Translations under genes and position numbers: made by a program
In this document: positions 34,505 through 45,212 of the stretch, piece after piece
Numbering within the stretch: position 1 is the first letter of the stretch
How the letters are laid out: each line of letters begins with the position of its first letter
The notes under the pieces: model-generated
What the model saw: only the letters and a program-made list of their open reading frames with translations
What the model was told of the DNA's origin: nothing
Databases searched by the model: none
NCBI GenBank assembly: GCA_025331445.1
Contig: JAIWNE010000003.1
Span: forward strand, 558,001-622,000
DNA from: Blakeslea trispora
Taxonomy: Eukaryota; Mucoromycota; Mucoromycetes; Mucorales; Choanephoraceae
DNA length: 64,000 nucleotides
Direction: 5' to 3'

Positions 34505-35909
34505 ATGTTATTGTTGTTTATCTATATCTTGGTCTTCATTTGCCTCGGTTCCTTGATATATTTTGTAGTGCAAACTAAATCTCGGGCAAACATTTTGACA
34601 GCCAGTAAAAATCCACCCTCTACATATAGTAGCTTTCTAGAAGCTGCTAATATTGAGCTCAACAAACTCTCTCTTATACCTGTCTTTATACGTGTCTATC
34701 TTATTGGTATTTTTGAGACATTATATATTGCCTCTTGTTACAGAGGACTATTTAAGCAAGCTACAACATATAAGGCCAATGAACAACTTGTAGATGAGTG
34801 GACACACGCCTATAAAGGACCTCGTGGAATAGCTGTCATCACAGGTGGCGACTCAGGCATTGGACTAGAGATCACTCATCATCTTTTGGTAGCTGGCTTT
34901 CAGGTTATTTTAGGTAGCTCTACAACATTCTTCTCTTTTTCCTTTCTAAATTTTCTGTTTGTAGGTACACATTCAATTGAGCAATGTCGCAAAGTGATGA
35001 GTGAAGAATTACAGCAATTCACAGAGTCTGGCAAAATAAGTTATATTTCACTAGATCTAGCTTCAATAAGCTCTGTTCGTAGCTTTGCTGAGCAGGTCAA
35101 GTTGAAAGTACCAAACAAAGATATTCAGCTCTTAATTAGTAATGTTGTCTGTTTGATCTTTTTCTATATTTGAGAACTCATTTTTTTTCTGGGGGATATT
35201 TCTGATTAGACAATGCTGGTGTGATGAATGTACCCTATCAGTCAACAGTAGATGGATATGAATCACAATGCCAAATAGCAAGTTCTGTTTAAAGTCAAAG
35301 TCTTCAAGACAGAATTCGCTAACCTTTCTTTTTTTTTTAAGAACTTGCTTTCACCAATGATACTGACTCAGTTGTTATTGCCTTGGATGCATGCAGATGA
35401 TGGGCGTGTCTTGTTTGCTTCCAGTTCTACGCTTTACGCCATTCAGAATATAGATACAAGCTGGTTAAAAACAAGCTACCGATTTCAAGGTTTAGATCAT
35501 TATGCCTATAGCAAGGCATGTGTAAGCCAGCTTGTACCTGAATTAGCAAAAACCACTAACATCAAGATTTATGGTAAAACAAAAAATTAACCTTACTCAT
35601 CATTACTAAAAAAAACTGCAAACTCTTTCTCTCGCAATAGCCTATCATCCAGGAACTGTACGTACCCGTTTATTTGCTCATACAACCTTGTTTTCTTTGC
35701 CTATTGTTTCCAGATTGTTTGATTTCATTATGCTCACACCTAAAGAAGGGAGTCAAACACCTCTCTATCTATGTCTGACAGAAGAGCCAGGTATTTCAGG
35801 TACCTACTGGGCCAATATAAGGCCTCAAACTCTCCCTTCTTGTTCAGTAAATGGAAAAAGAGAAAACATAAAAACCTTATGGAATTGTATTTTTCAGAAA
35901 CTAGAATAA
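34505..35909 (+). CDS. Membrane-anchored short-chain dehydrogenase (retinol dehydrogenase-like)
   Basis: Five exons: 34505..34913, 34965..35138, 35210..35277, 35342..35573, 35641..35909, giving 383 residues. The N-terminus is a membrane anchor (LLLFIYILVFICLGSLIYFV), with a second hydrophobic stretch near PVFIRVYLIGIFETLYIASC. The Rossmann motif AVITGGDSGIGLEITHHLL follows, then LLINNAGVMNVPYQSTVDGY (restored exactly by the GTAATG donor at 35139), VLFASSST (catalytic Ser) and YAYSKAC (Tyr-x3-Lys). AYHPGTVRTRLF follows. Dual-anchor SDRs of this type act on retinoid, steroid or lipid carbonyls at ER or lipid-droplet membranes. The substrate here is unknown. Intron 3 (35278-35341) begins GCAAGT, a GC-AG intron; no GT donor there keeps the frame. 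Confidence 0.87.
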
Positions 35910-36934
35910 ATAGGATACTCAATGTCTGTGCTTATCAGAAAAAGAGTCATCACTAGAGGATTCCCTATTTTTCCTCAAGCAATATAGCTAATATTTGGAA
36001 GATCCACTATGATTTGCATACCAAATTCCAGTAACAGTCCGCCTTAGATTGAAAAAAAAAGTACAAGTAACTCTCACTTTTTTTAAATCCATATTGTTAT
36101 CTATGAAAGAACTACCTATAAAGTTGTTAAAACAACAGCCAAAGTCGGAACAAAGGCCAAGTATTATTTCTCCTTGACCGAAACAGCATGAGAAGCTTTT
36201 ACTTGGTAACGAACAATGCTCCCATACATAAGTCAGATAAATGAAGAGACTTGATAGAAAGTAGAGGCTATTGACACGCAAATCATTCATCACACTTGTT
36301 GATTCAAACTCAATTAAGTTATTCTGATCAAAGGTGAAGTATGGTGTCAAAGGAAAGCCCTTTTCAAAACTGGTGAGATGCTCACACCCAGAATCATGGC
36401 TGTCTACTCCGAGATGGCCAAGAAAATATCAAACATAAACCTACTCTTTCCTTTGATTTTCTGAAAATATGCTTTGCACTTAGAGAAAAACATGTAATGG
36501 GACTGATGCATAAATAAGCTTGTTTTCTCTGTTCATTTGAAGAAATATAGGTTATGACAGAATTTGATTTTTCTGTAGCCGACAATGTTCACTAGCCGGA
36601 CTGTACCGCAAAGATTTAAAATTGACAGCAACGTCATCTTTTTTAAAGCAGACCTCAACTCCAGCTTTAATTCGTCAAGTGCCAAAAGAGAATGTTCTGC
36701 ACACGTACTACCAAATAAGACTAGCAAAAATATGTGTGTGTGAGGGGTCAATAATTTTTTTTAACAAAAAGAAAAAACTCGAAATAAAACAAGCCCTCCT
36801 TTTTTTTTTTTGCCTTTCTTGTTCAGATAAACGCATCTTCCTGTAAGCAACTACGACACGACTTATTGCTTCAATCTCGAGATACCCAAACTTGACAAAC
36901 TCACACTATAATGTATTCTGTTTAGTTTTTCGCT
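35910..36934. other. Intergenic, about 1 kb
   Basis: No gene seen. Open frames on both strands (35988-36350 minus, 36622-36846 plus) lack splice context and look like chance. Poly-T tracts near 36801 precede the ATP synthase gene. Confidence 0.5.
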
Positions 36935-38006
36935 ATGGCTCTTAGATTGTTGACCAAGAGTGCTGCAGGTAGACATCATGTCAAAAAAATATATTAAATA
37001 TCGTGGCGCTCATATTATCTTATTTAGTTGCTGCTCGCCCTACTACGATTTCTGCTTCTCGTCAAGCTGTCCGCGCTTCTGCGTAAGTTGGCAACGAAAA
37101 AAAAACTAAGGAAATAACAAATTTAATTGATTTTTCTCTCTTTTTTCTTTAATCTATTCAAATATAGTGTTCGTGGTTTCACCACCAAGACAGAAGGTAA
37201 AGATTTATGAATTACATAGTTAAGATAGTATCGATAAATAACAGCAATGACATCAACAGAAGAACCCAAGCAAAAGGCTAACAGCTTCCTCGACTCTCTT
37301 CCCGGTAACTCCATTGTTTCCAAGACTGGTTATGTTACTAGTGCCACCGGTTTGGCTGCTTTCTTGATCTCCAAGGAAATCTATATCCTCAATGAAGAAA
37401 CCTTGGTTTTGGTTGCTTCTGCTGGTCTCCTTGGTGCCTTGCTCAAGTACCTTAGAGAACCCTTCACCAACATGGCCAATGAACACATTGACGTAAGTAA
37501 AGTGAAAGAGAGGAAGAAAAGAAAAAATTACTATGGTATACTTATTGTTACGGGGATGGGAGAATAGCGTATCAAGAATATTTTGGTTCAAGCTCGTAAT
37601 GATCACAAGAGTGCTGTTCAGGAACGCATTGATGAAGTCGGTCAAATGAAGGATTTGGTTGATGTCACTAAGGCTCTCTTTGAACTCTCTCGTGAGACTG
37701 CCAAGTTGGAAGCTGAAGCTTTCGAATTGAAGCAACAAGTCGCTGTTGCTTCCGAAGTTAAGACTACCCTTGACACCTGGGTTCGTCATGAAGCTCAAAT
37801 CCGTGAACGTGAACAAAAGCAATTGGCTGCTTACTTGATTGAAAAGGTTAACAAGCAATTGGAAGACCCCAAGGTTCAACAAGAACTTTTGGATCAAGCT
37901 ATTGTTGACATTGAAAGTAAGTTTTTCTTTTTTTTCTTTAAAATGTAGTTTGTGAATAATGAACGTTGTATCTTCCTCTTTTTTAGGTGTTGCCAAGTCC
38001 GCTTAA
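36935..38006 (+). CDS. ATP4: Mitochondrial F1Fo ATP synthase subunit b (subunit 4)
   Basis: Six exons: 36935..36968, 37028..37082, 37168..37196, 37245..37492, 37568..37916, 37987..38006, giving 244 residues, matching yeast Atp4. The first three short exons encode an Arg/Ser-rich mitochondrial presequence (MALRLLTKSAAVAARPTTIS) ending near VRGFTTKTE. Mature part: two membrane segments (TSATGLAAFLISKEIYIL and LVLVASAGLLGALLKYL), then a long amphipathic helical stalk (RIKNILVQARNDHKSAVQER onward) that links Fo to F1/OSCP. The ending is SVAKSA. Subunit b is the peripheral-stalk stator of the inner-membrane ATP synthase. The coding sequence uses more C-ending and GG-rich codons than its neighbours, consistent with high expression. 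Every intron has canonical ends and consistent phase. Confidence 0.95.
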
Positions 38007-38130
38007 GCCCTCTCTTTGAAGGACCTAAAATGTATACAGAGTATTAAACCATAAGAAGAAAACAGAGAGGAAAGAAGAGATAGTGTGAATCTATTTTTTT
38101 TATTTATTTTCTTTTTCTTTTTTCTTTTTG

Positions 38131-38850
38131 TTAATTAAAGCCTAATCCTCCACGGCGGCCCATTTGCATTTGCTTTTTAAATTGTAAACCATGGTCAAAC
38201 TGTTTTTCGAGCATTTTAGAGATTTTTGCATTTTCATCTTGGTCAATAGCGCTCTTCAATCCACCAAACAAACCGCCTGATTTCTTTGCATTTGTAGAAG
38301 CAGGCACAAAAGCAGGTGCGCTTGTTGTGTTGGCCTTTTTAGCACCTAAAAGTCTCAAAAACTTGTTCTTTTTGGCATCATCGCCATCAAAGGAGGCTTT
38401 GTTCCAATCATTCCAACCACCTGTGCTTTGAGACTGAGCAAAAAAAAAAAAAAAAGGCAGAAATCAGATAAAGGTACAATAAAGTATAAAAGGTGTTTGT
38501 TTCTACCTCTTGCTGTTTGACAGGAGCTGATTCTGCCACCTTAGTCTTTTTGGCATGGAAATTTTCATGAATAATGAATTCTTCCTCACTTTCGCTCTCG
38601 CTGTGCTTTCTCTTCTTCTCTTTCTTCTCTTTCTTCTCTTTCTTCTCTTTCTTCTCTTTCTTTTCCTTTTTCTCCTTCTTCTCCTTCTTTTCCTTTTTCT
38701 CTTTCTTTTCCTTTTTCTCTTTAGGTGCCTTCTTTTCCTTCTTCTCCTATGTAAACGACACCAAGTTAGATACCTTGCAGACTGTTCAGTTTCAGTTTCC
38801 TCTACCTTCTTTTCTACTAAAGGATCCACAGTCTTTTCTTTTTTGCTCAT
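38131..38850 (-). CDS. SMAP-domain nuclear-type protein with EKK repeats
   Basis: Three exons: 38850..38806, 38746..38507, 38433..38131, giving 195 residues. The start is MSKKEKTVDPLVEKK. Exon 2 is a long (Glu-Lys-Lys)n array made of AAG/GAG/AAA codons, followed by an acidic Ser stretch (KHSESESEEEFIIHENF). Exon 3 contains STGGWNDWNKASFDGDDAKK and NKFLRLLGAKK, the signature of the small SMAP domain found at the C-terminus of nuclear acidic proteins, then a basic/Gly tail (MQMGRRGGLGFN). The role is unknown; a nucleic-acid or chromatin association is inferred from composition. Intron 1 (59 nt) is set by phase: a shorter 27-nt alternative would be below normal intron size. The repeat makes both strands open, so the opposite-strand frames are shadows. 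Confidence 0.8.
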
Positions 38851-39215
38851 CTCGAGTTGATCAAGTTTGTACAAAACAAAAAAAAAACTTTTTAAAGAAA
38901 AAGAGTGTCAAATTTGAAAGTCCTTGCTTGAGCAAGAATAGCAACAAATTTCAACCAATAATGGTGCTGTCAGAGGCTAAAAAAGAGGGCTTGTTGATTC
39001 CTATTTCATGTTTGTATTTTTTCTGTTAGTACAATCAGCATACCAGTTGCCATCCAACAAAATGTAAGAGCCGTGCTATCTATGCAGTAGTTTCGGATAG
39101 AGAAAAACAGAAAAAGTAGAGAGAAAGAGAGAGAATATGCAGATATATTTTGATGTACATATGATTATAGGCAATGATGAATAATAATAATAAAGGGAAA
39201 CAGGTAGTCTAACAA

Positions 39216-40649
39216 TTATTCTTTTCTAGAAGGAAGATTTTTAGCGAGCTGAATCAATGCTGATCGTGAATCTGAAGAGGGCAGTTTCTCTATGGCAGCA
39301 ATTGCTAAGTCTATATGCGTGTTGGCTAATTCAAGTGTTCGCTTGAGAGCACTGCTCTTGTAAATCATAACACGAGCCTATGGTAATTTAATAAATAAGC
39401 ATATGTCAATTTGCATTGTTACACATGGACTATACCTTTTCCATATCGCCCTCTTGGTCAAATTCACGCTCAATCAAAGGACCTAATTCAGGAACCTCTT
39501 CCCAAGCAAACAGAAAGGGTGCTGTGATCTGCTGAGACATCTTTGCTTTATCCATATTGGCTGCATTTTGTGAGAATTGGCGCAGATCGTCGATTAACTA
39601 TTGTCATTGCCGATGAATTTAGAAAAAATATACATATGTAAAAGAAATGGTGAACATACTTGCAGGGCAGTACCCAAATGCTTGCCGTACTCGTAAGCTA
39701 TTAAGGCAGTCTCATCTAAACAGCCACCCAATACAGATGAAGCTTTACAACTTTGAGCAATCAAACTTCCTGTCTTCATATATATTTTTCCAAGATAGTA
39801 GTCAAAAGCTTTCTTCTGATCTGGATTCTTCTCGTGAGGATCTTGAAGTTGCATAAATTCGCCTTCAACCAAGTTGGCAATACATGTAGCTATCAGTTCT
39901 ATACATTCAGGGTTCTTTAAGTAAGCTAATGCAAGGGAAGCTCTGGCTAACAAAAAGTCGCCACCAAGCACTGCCAGTTTGTTGCCAAATCCTGGTCGAG
40001 TCACTTGTTCAGCATTGTCGACTATATCATGATGTAGCAAAGAAGCGGTATAAATCATCTCTGAGATTTCTGCTAATCGTCTCTGTGCGGGTAATATGGG
40101 ATTTTCGGCGCTACTCTGAGTCATTTGCTCTTGATATGTGGGTGCCTTTTTGGGAGTTTCACATGTTGCTCTGGCCATCAACAAAACCAACAAAGGTCGA
40201 ATGCGATTGGTATCACCTTCGAGATAATGTTTGCCAATAGTCTGAATGAAAGGGTGTCCTGATCCCAGAAGTTGAGTGATGTTTCCCTTCAATTCCCAAA
40301 GGTCTTTTCCTATCAGCTTGACAGGGTCAAAGATGCGTTCTTGATCAGCTGAATTGACAAGACTCTGAGCTTCTCTCACAGCCTGGTCCCAATTGGTTGC
40401 CTGGCCTGTGAATGGAAGTAACTCAATATTAGGCCGGGTAAGTCCACGCAATGGGGGAGCATTTAGAACAGTAGATTTAATCACATTCATCCCTTGAGCA
40501 AATCTGTCAAAAGGCGAATGATTGTCTTGCTCTAGCTCAGCAGTCTTCTTGAAGAGAGGCGTGGACTGATGATATGTTGCAATACATGTGGGCTTTCTAA
40601 TACCAACAATTGAGCCCCGATAAATAGCTCTAATACTGCGTGATAGCAT
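39216..40649 (-). CDS. Trans-polyprenyl diphosphate synthase homologue with degenerate Asp motifs (COQ1 / Dlp1-PDSS2-like)
   Basis: Three exons: 40649..39660, 39597..39436, 39377..39216, giving 437 residues. A mitochondrial-type leader (MLSRSIRAIYRGSIVGIRKP) is present. The body aligns with long-chain polyprenyl synthases of ubiquinone biosynthesis: FIQTIGKHYLEGDTNRIRPL, RRLAEISEMIYTASLLHHDI, FGNKLAVLGGDFLLARASLA, IANLVEGEFMQLQD, and FLFAWEEVPELGPLI. The first aspartate motif, DDxxD in active enzymes, reads HDIVD, and the usual Arg pair after it is reduced (QVTRPGFGN). The second reads DDLRQ instead of DDxxD, and the following GKP element is absent. Non-catalytic partner subunits (fission yeast Dlp1, human PDSS2) also lack these motifs. 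I therefore favour a regulatory or partner subunit over an active COQ1, but activity cannot be judged from sequence alone. Confidence 0.82.
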
Positions 40650-41124
40650 GTTGGCGTAGTTGGTCGAGAAGCAACAAAAGAAGCAAGAAAAAAAAAAGAA
40701 AAAAGAAAAATAATGGAATGACAACTAGCTGTAAGAAAAAATTATTACCCCCTTGTTTGGATCCCAGACGAAAAATGAAACTGAGCGCATCAGAAAACTG
40801 AAGGTACACTATAAATCAAATTACGACGTATATATTGCCAACTAAAAGACAAAAGCTCAAAAAAACAGATAAGAAAAAAAAGAAACCAAGACGTTTGCTT
40901 AAGAGAAGTGTTATTGGAGAACAGATCTATCCTGTTCGGATGGATACCATACATTTGTATGGTTCAAACAAAAGGATTTCTTAAAAATTGATATGAACAC
41001 TTGATTATAATACAGTAAATACACAAGTTAATAAGCTAGAGAGAACCGCAAAATACATTTGAAACAGCAAAAGCTTAAAGGGTTATGTATTGTACAATTC
41101 TGCTTTCAAGATCGAAAAAGGAAG
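40650..41124. other. Intergenic, prenyl synthase promoter to WASP 3' end
   Basis: 475 bases, A/T-rich, no coding potential seen. Confidence 0.6.
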
Positions 41125-42783
41125 CTAGTCCCAATCATCATCATCTTCCTCCTCACTTTCGTCATCACTCTGCATAACTGTCTTTCTCTTCTGTAACACA
41201 GCAGCAAGACTAGCTGTCATGCCATTAGCCTCTACATTGCTACTAGCATTCAAGCCATTCTTTTCATTGACAGACACAGTCTTGAGTGTGCCACTTCTCT
41301 TTAATGAGCCAAAACCACCAGTAGACCTGATAGCTGCTAACAGGTCATTACGACTGTCCTTATTATTTGTGGCTGATAGCGATGGTGATGATGATGCTTC
41401 TATATTTGTTGATTGATTTGATAAGGGTATCATATTTTTTTGAAGCGATGTAGGAGGAGGAGGTGGCGGAGGAGGTGGCGGCGAAGAAGGCTTCTTGGTT
41501 AAAGTCGCCCCCACAGGCAATGAAGGAGGAAGAGGAGGTATGGAGATAGGGGTCGGCGGCCTTGAAGTGATTGAGGGGGATGGTTTAGTGTATGTAAGCA
41601 TAGGCGTTGATGGAGCGGTAGAAGGTGGTGTTAAAAGAGTTGGCGAGTTCAATGAAGCGATTGATGGCGATTGTCTTATGCTTCGGTTAAAAAGTGGAGG
41701 GGGAGGGGGAGGAGCCGAGTACCTCTTCATTTGTGTCTGTCTACTTCCCATAAGAAGAGGAAGAGGAGGAGGAGGAGGAGGAGGAGGAGGAGGAGGAGCT
41801 GAATATCTCTTTGTTGGTGCTGGTCTATCTGTCAAAGGAGGAGGAGGAGGAGGAGGTCTGGTTTTGCTTTTGTTCTTGACAGAAGGAGGAGGGGGAGGGG
41901 GTGGCAATCGCTTTTTAGATTTAGTAGACATTTTGTATTTTCTAATAAAATCTTGAATGAAACCTTGATTTGCTTCAATATCTGCAGCCGAAAAGTTGCC
42001 TAGCTTTTCAAGTTCATGCAGAATAGCAAGTACTTCTGGATCGTTGTTACTAACGGAGAATCCTCTTCCTGCTATAAATGACACTTTGAAGTCGTTGTCA
42101 CTATACATGGAGAATTTGGAAAAATATGTGAGTGGGTGCTTTTCTTTTTTAGAAACCATATTAGTTAAAAAAAGAATCTTGACATACTTGTGAGTCGTAA
42201 TATTATTTTTTTTCAGTTTGAGACTCTCTCGGTTAACTACTTTGTTGAAAAAGTCGTCAGCTTCTCTCTGATGTACGAATAGTAACCCTGCTAGGCAATC
42301 CTAAGATAGGTTTTCAATAAGCTATCAACTTGGCAACCTTAAATTACTTACATCTGTAGAGAAAGTATAAAAAAATGGACAATCTTTGGTATACTCAAAC
42401 CCTAAATACAATTCTTGCTCCCAAACAACGCCTTTGTGATACTTTTAAAGTTATTTGACATCAGCTAAATTAAACGCATGGACTGTAATCACACGAAAGA
42501 TTACCTCTATATCTACAATTCGCAGAAAGTAAGAATTTTTCTTTAGTTTGTCTTTACAAAAAGCAACTGCGCCCCATAACCCAGAATATTTCCAAGTGTC
42601 AGATGGAACAGCTACATATAATCTTGCAACAGCGGCAGTGAAGATGATCTACTTGAAAAATTTATTAGTAAGATCATTGCATTACACTGAAAAAGATAGC
42701 TTAAAAGTTCTACATACGGATGACTTCAGAGCGTCTCGCACAATACGCTTGTCTTCAGGACTTGAGAGTGTAGCCGACTTCAT
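41125..42783 (-). CDS. LAS17: WASP family Arp2/3 activator (Las17/Wsp1)
   Basis: Four exons: 42783..42718, 42648..42505, 42441..42352, 42300..41125, giving 491 residues. WASP activates Arp2/3-dependent actin branching at endocytic sites. The N-terminal WH1/EVH1 domain is complete: IIFTAAVARLYVAVPSDTWK, YSGLWGAVAFCKDKLKKNSY, FLRIVDIE, the segment WEQELYLGFEYTKDCPFFYT, and READDFFNKVVN. A basic linker follows, then a long proline-rich region with several runs of 7-11 Pro (profilin and SH3 ligands). Next is a WH2 motif (DLLAAIRSTGGFGSLKRS) and an acidic Arp2/3-binding tail ending DDDDWD with the key Trp. I see no clear CRIB motif in the short interdomain segment, which is also true of yeast Las17. 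A 44-nt intron-like segment near 42143-42186 is in frame and kept as coding. Confidence 0.94.
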
Positions 42784-44270
42784 CTCTCAAAGATTCAGTT
42801 AGAATATGGGCACAAGAAGAGAGAGAAAGGAAAAAAAATGTGAGAAAGCTAATAAGACAAAGTAGAAGATTGAGACTTAAATTAGAAATGAAATTCAGGA
42901 ACGTGTTTTTAAGTATGACACTTGTACTTTAAATTCAGACTATTGCCTCTTTTTCCTTTTTTTTTTCTTCTCAGATACTTCACTCAAATTCCGGATAGTC
43001 TCACGATCAAGTTACCAAATTCATTTAGGCAAAATGATAACATCTCGCTGAAAAGTTTAATGTTGTTAGCAAACACTCATTATACTCAATTTGAAAAGCA
43101 ATCTGATGACTCATTGCTATTAATTCAATCAGTCATAATACAAGCAAGCTTGGATAAGAGCATATTCTGCAATGGTATAGCTAGTCATCATGCACCTTTA
43201 ACGCAATGCATTAGCTGCAAGTGTAGAGTAGTTGACGTGTCTAAAAAGCTAAAAGTATGGTTGCTACTATTTTAACAATTCGAGAAATTTCCGTTCAAAA
43301 GTACAAGCAAAAGGCAATTGCTACTGCTGATGGTACCAAAATGAGTGATGCTTACATTCTCGCCATGAGCCACATTATTTGCTAAATGTTATAAAACAAT
43401 GCAATTGAAGAACTCGACCTTCTTCTAGCTTAAATATCAATGCCAACTTGCCTAGTATCAATACTTGTCTTTCTATTATCAGTCTTGAAGCTGCACAAAT
43501 GATGATTAGAGGTTGTACACATGATGTTGAAGCCTTATTGACTAAGAAGCTTCTAGAAAATAGAAGCCACTAGTGGATTACCCATCTTTTGTTTAGTTCC
43601 TGTAGCCTTGAGGCATAGCTTCTGTCAGATTATTTCATTTATCGGGAACAAAACTATCCTATGACCTTTAGTGACATGCTTCACGATAATCTATATGAGA
43701 AAAGTATCCCATGCTTCTACGCTCTTCTCAGACTGTCCTCTTCAAAGATTTCATACTGAATTATAATCGGAAAACCGAGCAAACCCACTCTAAACTTGGA
43801 TAGCCTTATTATTCTTTTTCAATAAAGAACTGTAAGTAACCAACATATAAATCCAGCCTCTTTCATAAACTCTGGATAAGAAAAACATGAGCAAAATCGT
43901 TTATTGTTATGCTGATGATGATAGTTTTAGCCTCAATCCTATGGATGTACAAATCTCAGTGTAATAAGCCATCAATAATTATTCTTCGGCTAATGTTCAT
44001 CCGGCGGGAAGAAATAAGAATTTTTAATTCGAGTCCCGTCGGAAACAAAATAAGCTCCATGAGAACAATTTACGCAAGCATAATTATTCCTTTTTTTCCT
44101 TGCCCTCTTTTCTTTTTTGCTTAAAGAAAAAAGCGCAGACAAAACAGACTAAAGTCAAGAGAAAACAAGATATGTCAATTTGTCACAAAAATATCTATTC
44201 ATTATATAGTCAAAAGAAAAAAAGATCATAAAAAAAAAGCGTAAAAAGCAAAAAAAAAAATCAATTGTAT
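42784..44270. other. Decayed intergenic DNA, about 1.5 kb
   Basis: The open stretch at 42970-43260 (+), containing LLIQSVIIQASLDKSIFCNG, has protein-like composition but no start, intron or continuation. Downstream frames carry many stops. A possible reverse-transcriptase relic is listed at 43885-44040. No functional gene seen. Confidence 0.5.
43885..44040 (+). pseudogene. Possible LINE-type reverse transcriptase relic
   Basis: One frame reads KIVYCYADDDSFSLNPMD, then VQISV, two stops, AINNYSSANVHPAGRNK, stop. Tyr-Ala-Asp-Asp is the reverse-transcriptase catalytic motif, and a Tyr-x-x-Ala/Ser-Asn element about 25-30 residues later is typical of non-LTR retrotransposons. The three stops show it is dead. 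The match is short and flanking sequence does not extend it clearly. Confidence 0.35.
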
Positions 44271-45197
44271 ATGACAAACAGCTTTATTATTTACTTGTTA
44301 TCTCTTATTGGATTTGTACCAATAATCGAACAAGAACCTTCCAATATCGATCAACACTGTAGGCAGTCGAAATATCTTGGGGAAAGAGAGACATGTCAGC
44401 ACTTGCATTGTTCTGATTTTGTCGTCTCTTCACTTATGGTTCATGAGAACCAAGTAAGAGAAGAACAAGACGCGAAAGAAAAACCGTCAACCAATACAGA
44501 TGACATTCAAGATTGGCTCAGTCGACTCTCGAAAATGATGCTCTGCCAAATACTGACATCTACTATCAATGAGCACCCTCATGTTGGCAACGAAATCTGC
44601 AACAAGCATTACAAAAGAGCCCATTCGCCTATTCAATCCCAGTGGCACGATAGTACAGATACAGAAGCCGACAGATACAAAGATCAAGAAGAAGAAGATG
44701 TGCTTATCATGATTCAACAAAAAGCAAAATACATTGCACATCAGTTAGATAATTTGAGGCCAAGCGATCAGTTTGGTAAAGCCCAAAAGGTAGCTAAACA
44801 ACTCCAAGCACTAATTCGTTCGTTACCTGTTCATGGTTACGACTCATTTGTTGCTTTATTCAGCGTGCTCGTTTTGGCTCAAGAAAGCCTTTCTACCCCA
44901 AGTGAAATACGCCAACATTTGTTTTACGATACAAAGTTGGGTCGTACCTTGATACTTGAGATAGCTAGCTTACTAAAGAACTTCAAACCATCTTTCAGGA
45001 AACATGTTCACCCTTCAATGAGCATGGATCAGTATTATTGGTCTAGCGTTCTTAAGCAAGAGCAGAGTTGGCTGTCTTGTTTGCAAGAGATCTGTTTAAA
45101 GCTCTCTCGCTACGATGCTACATGGGAATATCGTAATGAGTACCAAGATGTGCTTGTCATAGCTAAGCGATATCAAAATCCTTCTTATTTCTATTAA
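44271..45197 (+). CDS. Uncharacterised helical protein (weak Sts1/Cut8 resemblance)
   Basis: A single open exon of up to 308 residues ending at TAA 45197. The first ATG (44271) gives a hydrophobic N-terminus that looks unlike the rest; the ATG at 44436 (MVHENQVREEQDAKEK) is a plausible alternative start. The body is alpha-helical: IQDWLSRLSKMMLCQILTST, INEHPHVGNEI, a charged linker (DTEADRYKDQEEEDV), then helices through GYDSFVALFSVLVLAQESLS and DTKLGRTLILEIASLLKNFK. The leading helix followed by a helical bundle recalls the nuclear proteasome tether Sts1/Cut8, but I would not rely on it. It is convergent with DCC1, stops only 15 bp apart. Confidence 0.6.
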   Translation: MTNSFIIYLLSLIGFVPIIEQEPSNIDQHCRQSKYLGERETCQHLHCSDFVVSSLMVHENQVREEQDAKEKPSTNTDDIQDWLSRLSKMMLCQILTSTINEHPHVGNEICNKHYKRAHSPIQSQWHDSTDTEADRYKDQEEEDVLIMIQQKAKYIAHQLDNLRPSDQFGKAQKVAKQLQALIRSLPVHGYDSFVALFSVLVLAQESLSTPSEIRQHLFYDTKLGRTLILEIASLLKNFKPSFRKHVHPSMSMDQYYWSSVLKQEQSWLSCLQEICLKLSRYDATWEYRNEYQDVLVIAKRYQNPSYFY

Positions 45198-45212
45198 ATA
45201 CACCTTTTAACT

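Noticed and set aside
38555..39029. Plus-strand Leu/Phe-rich open frames
   Set aside because: They are the reverse complement of the Glu/Lys repeat in the SMAP gene; Phe/Leu/Ser runs are the expected artefact.
41495..41956. Plus-strand Gly-rich open frame
   Set aside because: Antisense of the WASP poly-proline exon; glycine codons arise from complementing CCN.
42143..42186. 44-nt intron inside the WASP exon (GTATGT...AAAAAAG)
   Set aside because: Removing it breaks the frame, while reading through is open and in frame into the downstream domain.
43990..44035. tRNA-like hairpin TCCGGCGGG...TTCGAGTCCCGTCGGA
   Set aside because: It has a B-box-like string and a good terminal stem, but only about 45 nt separate the ends and no D or anticodon arm can be formed.
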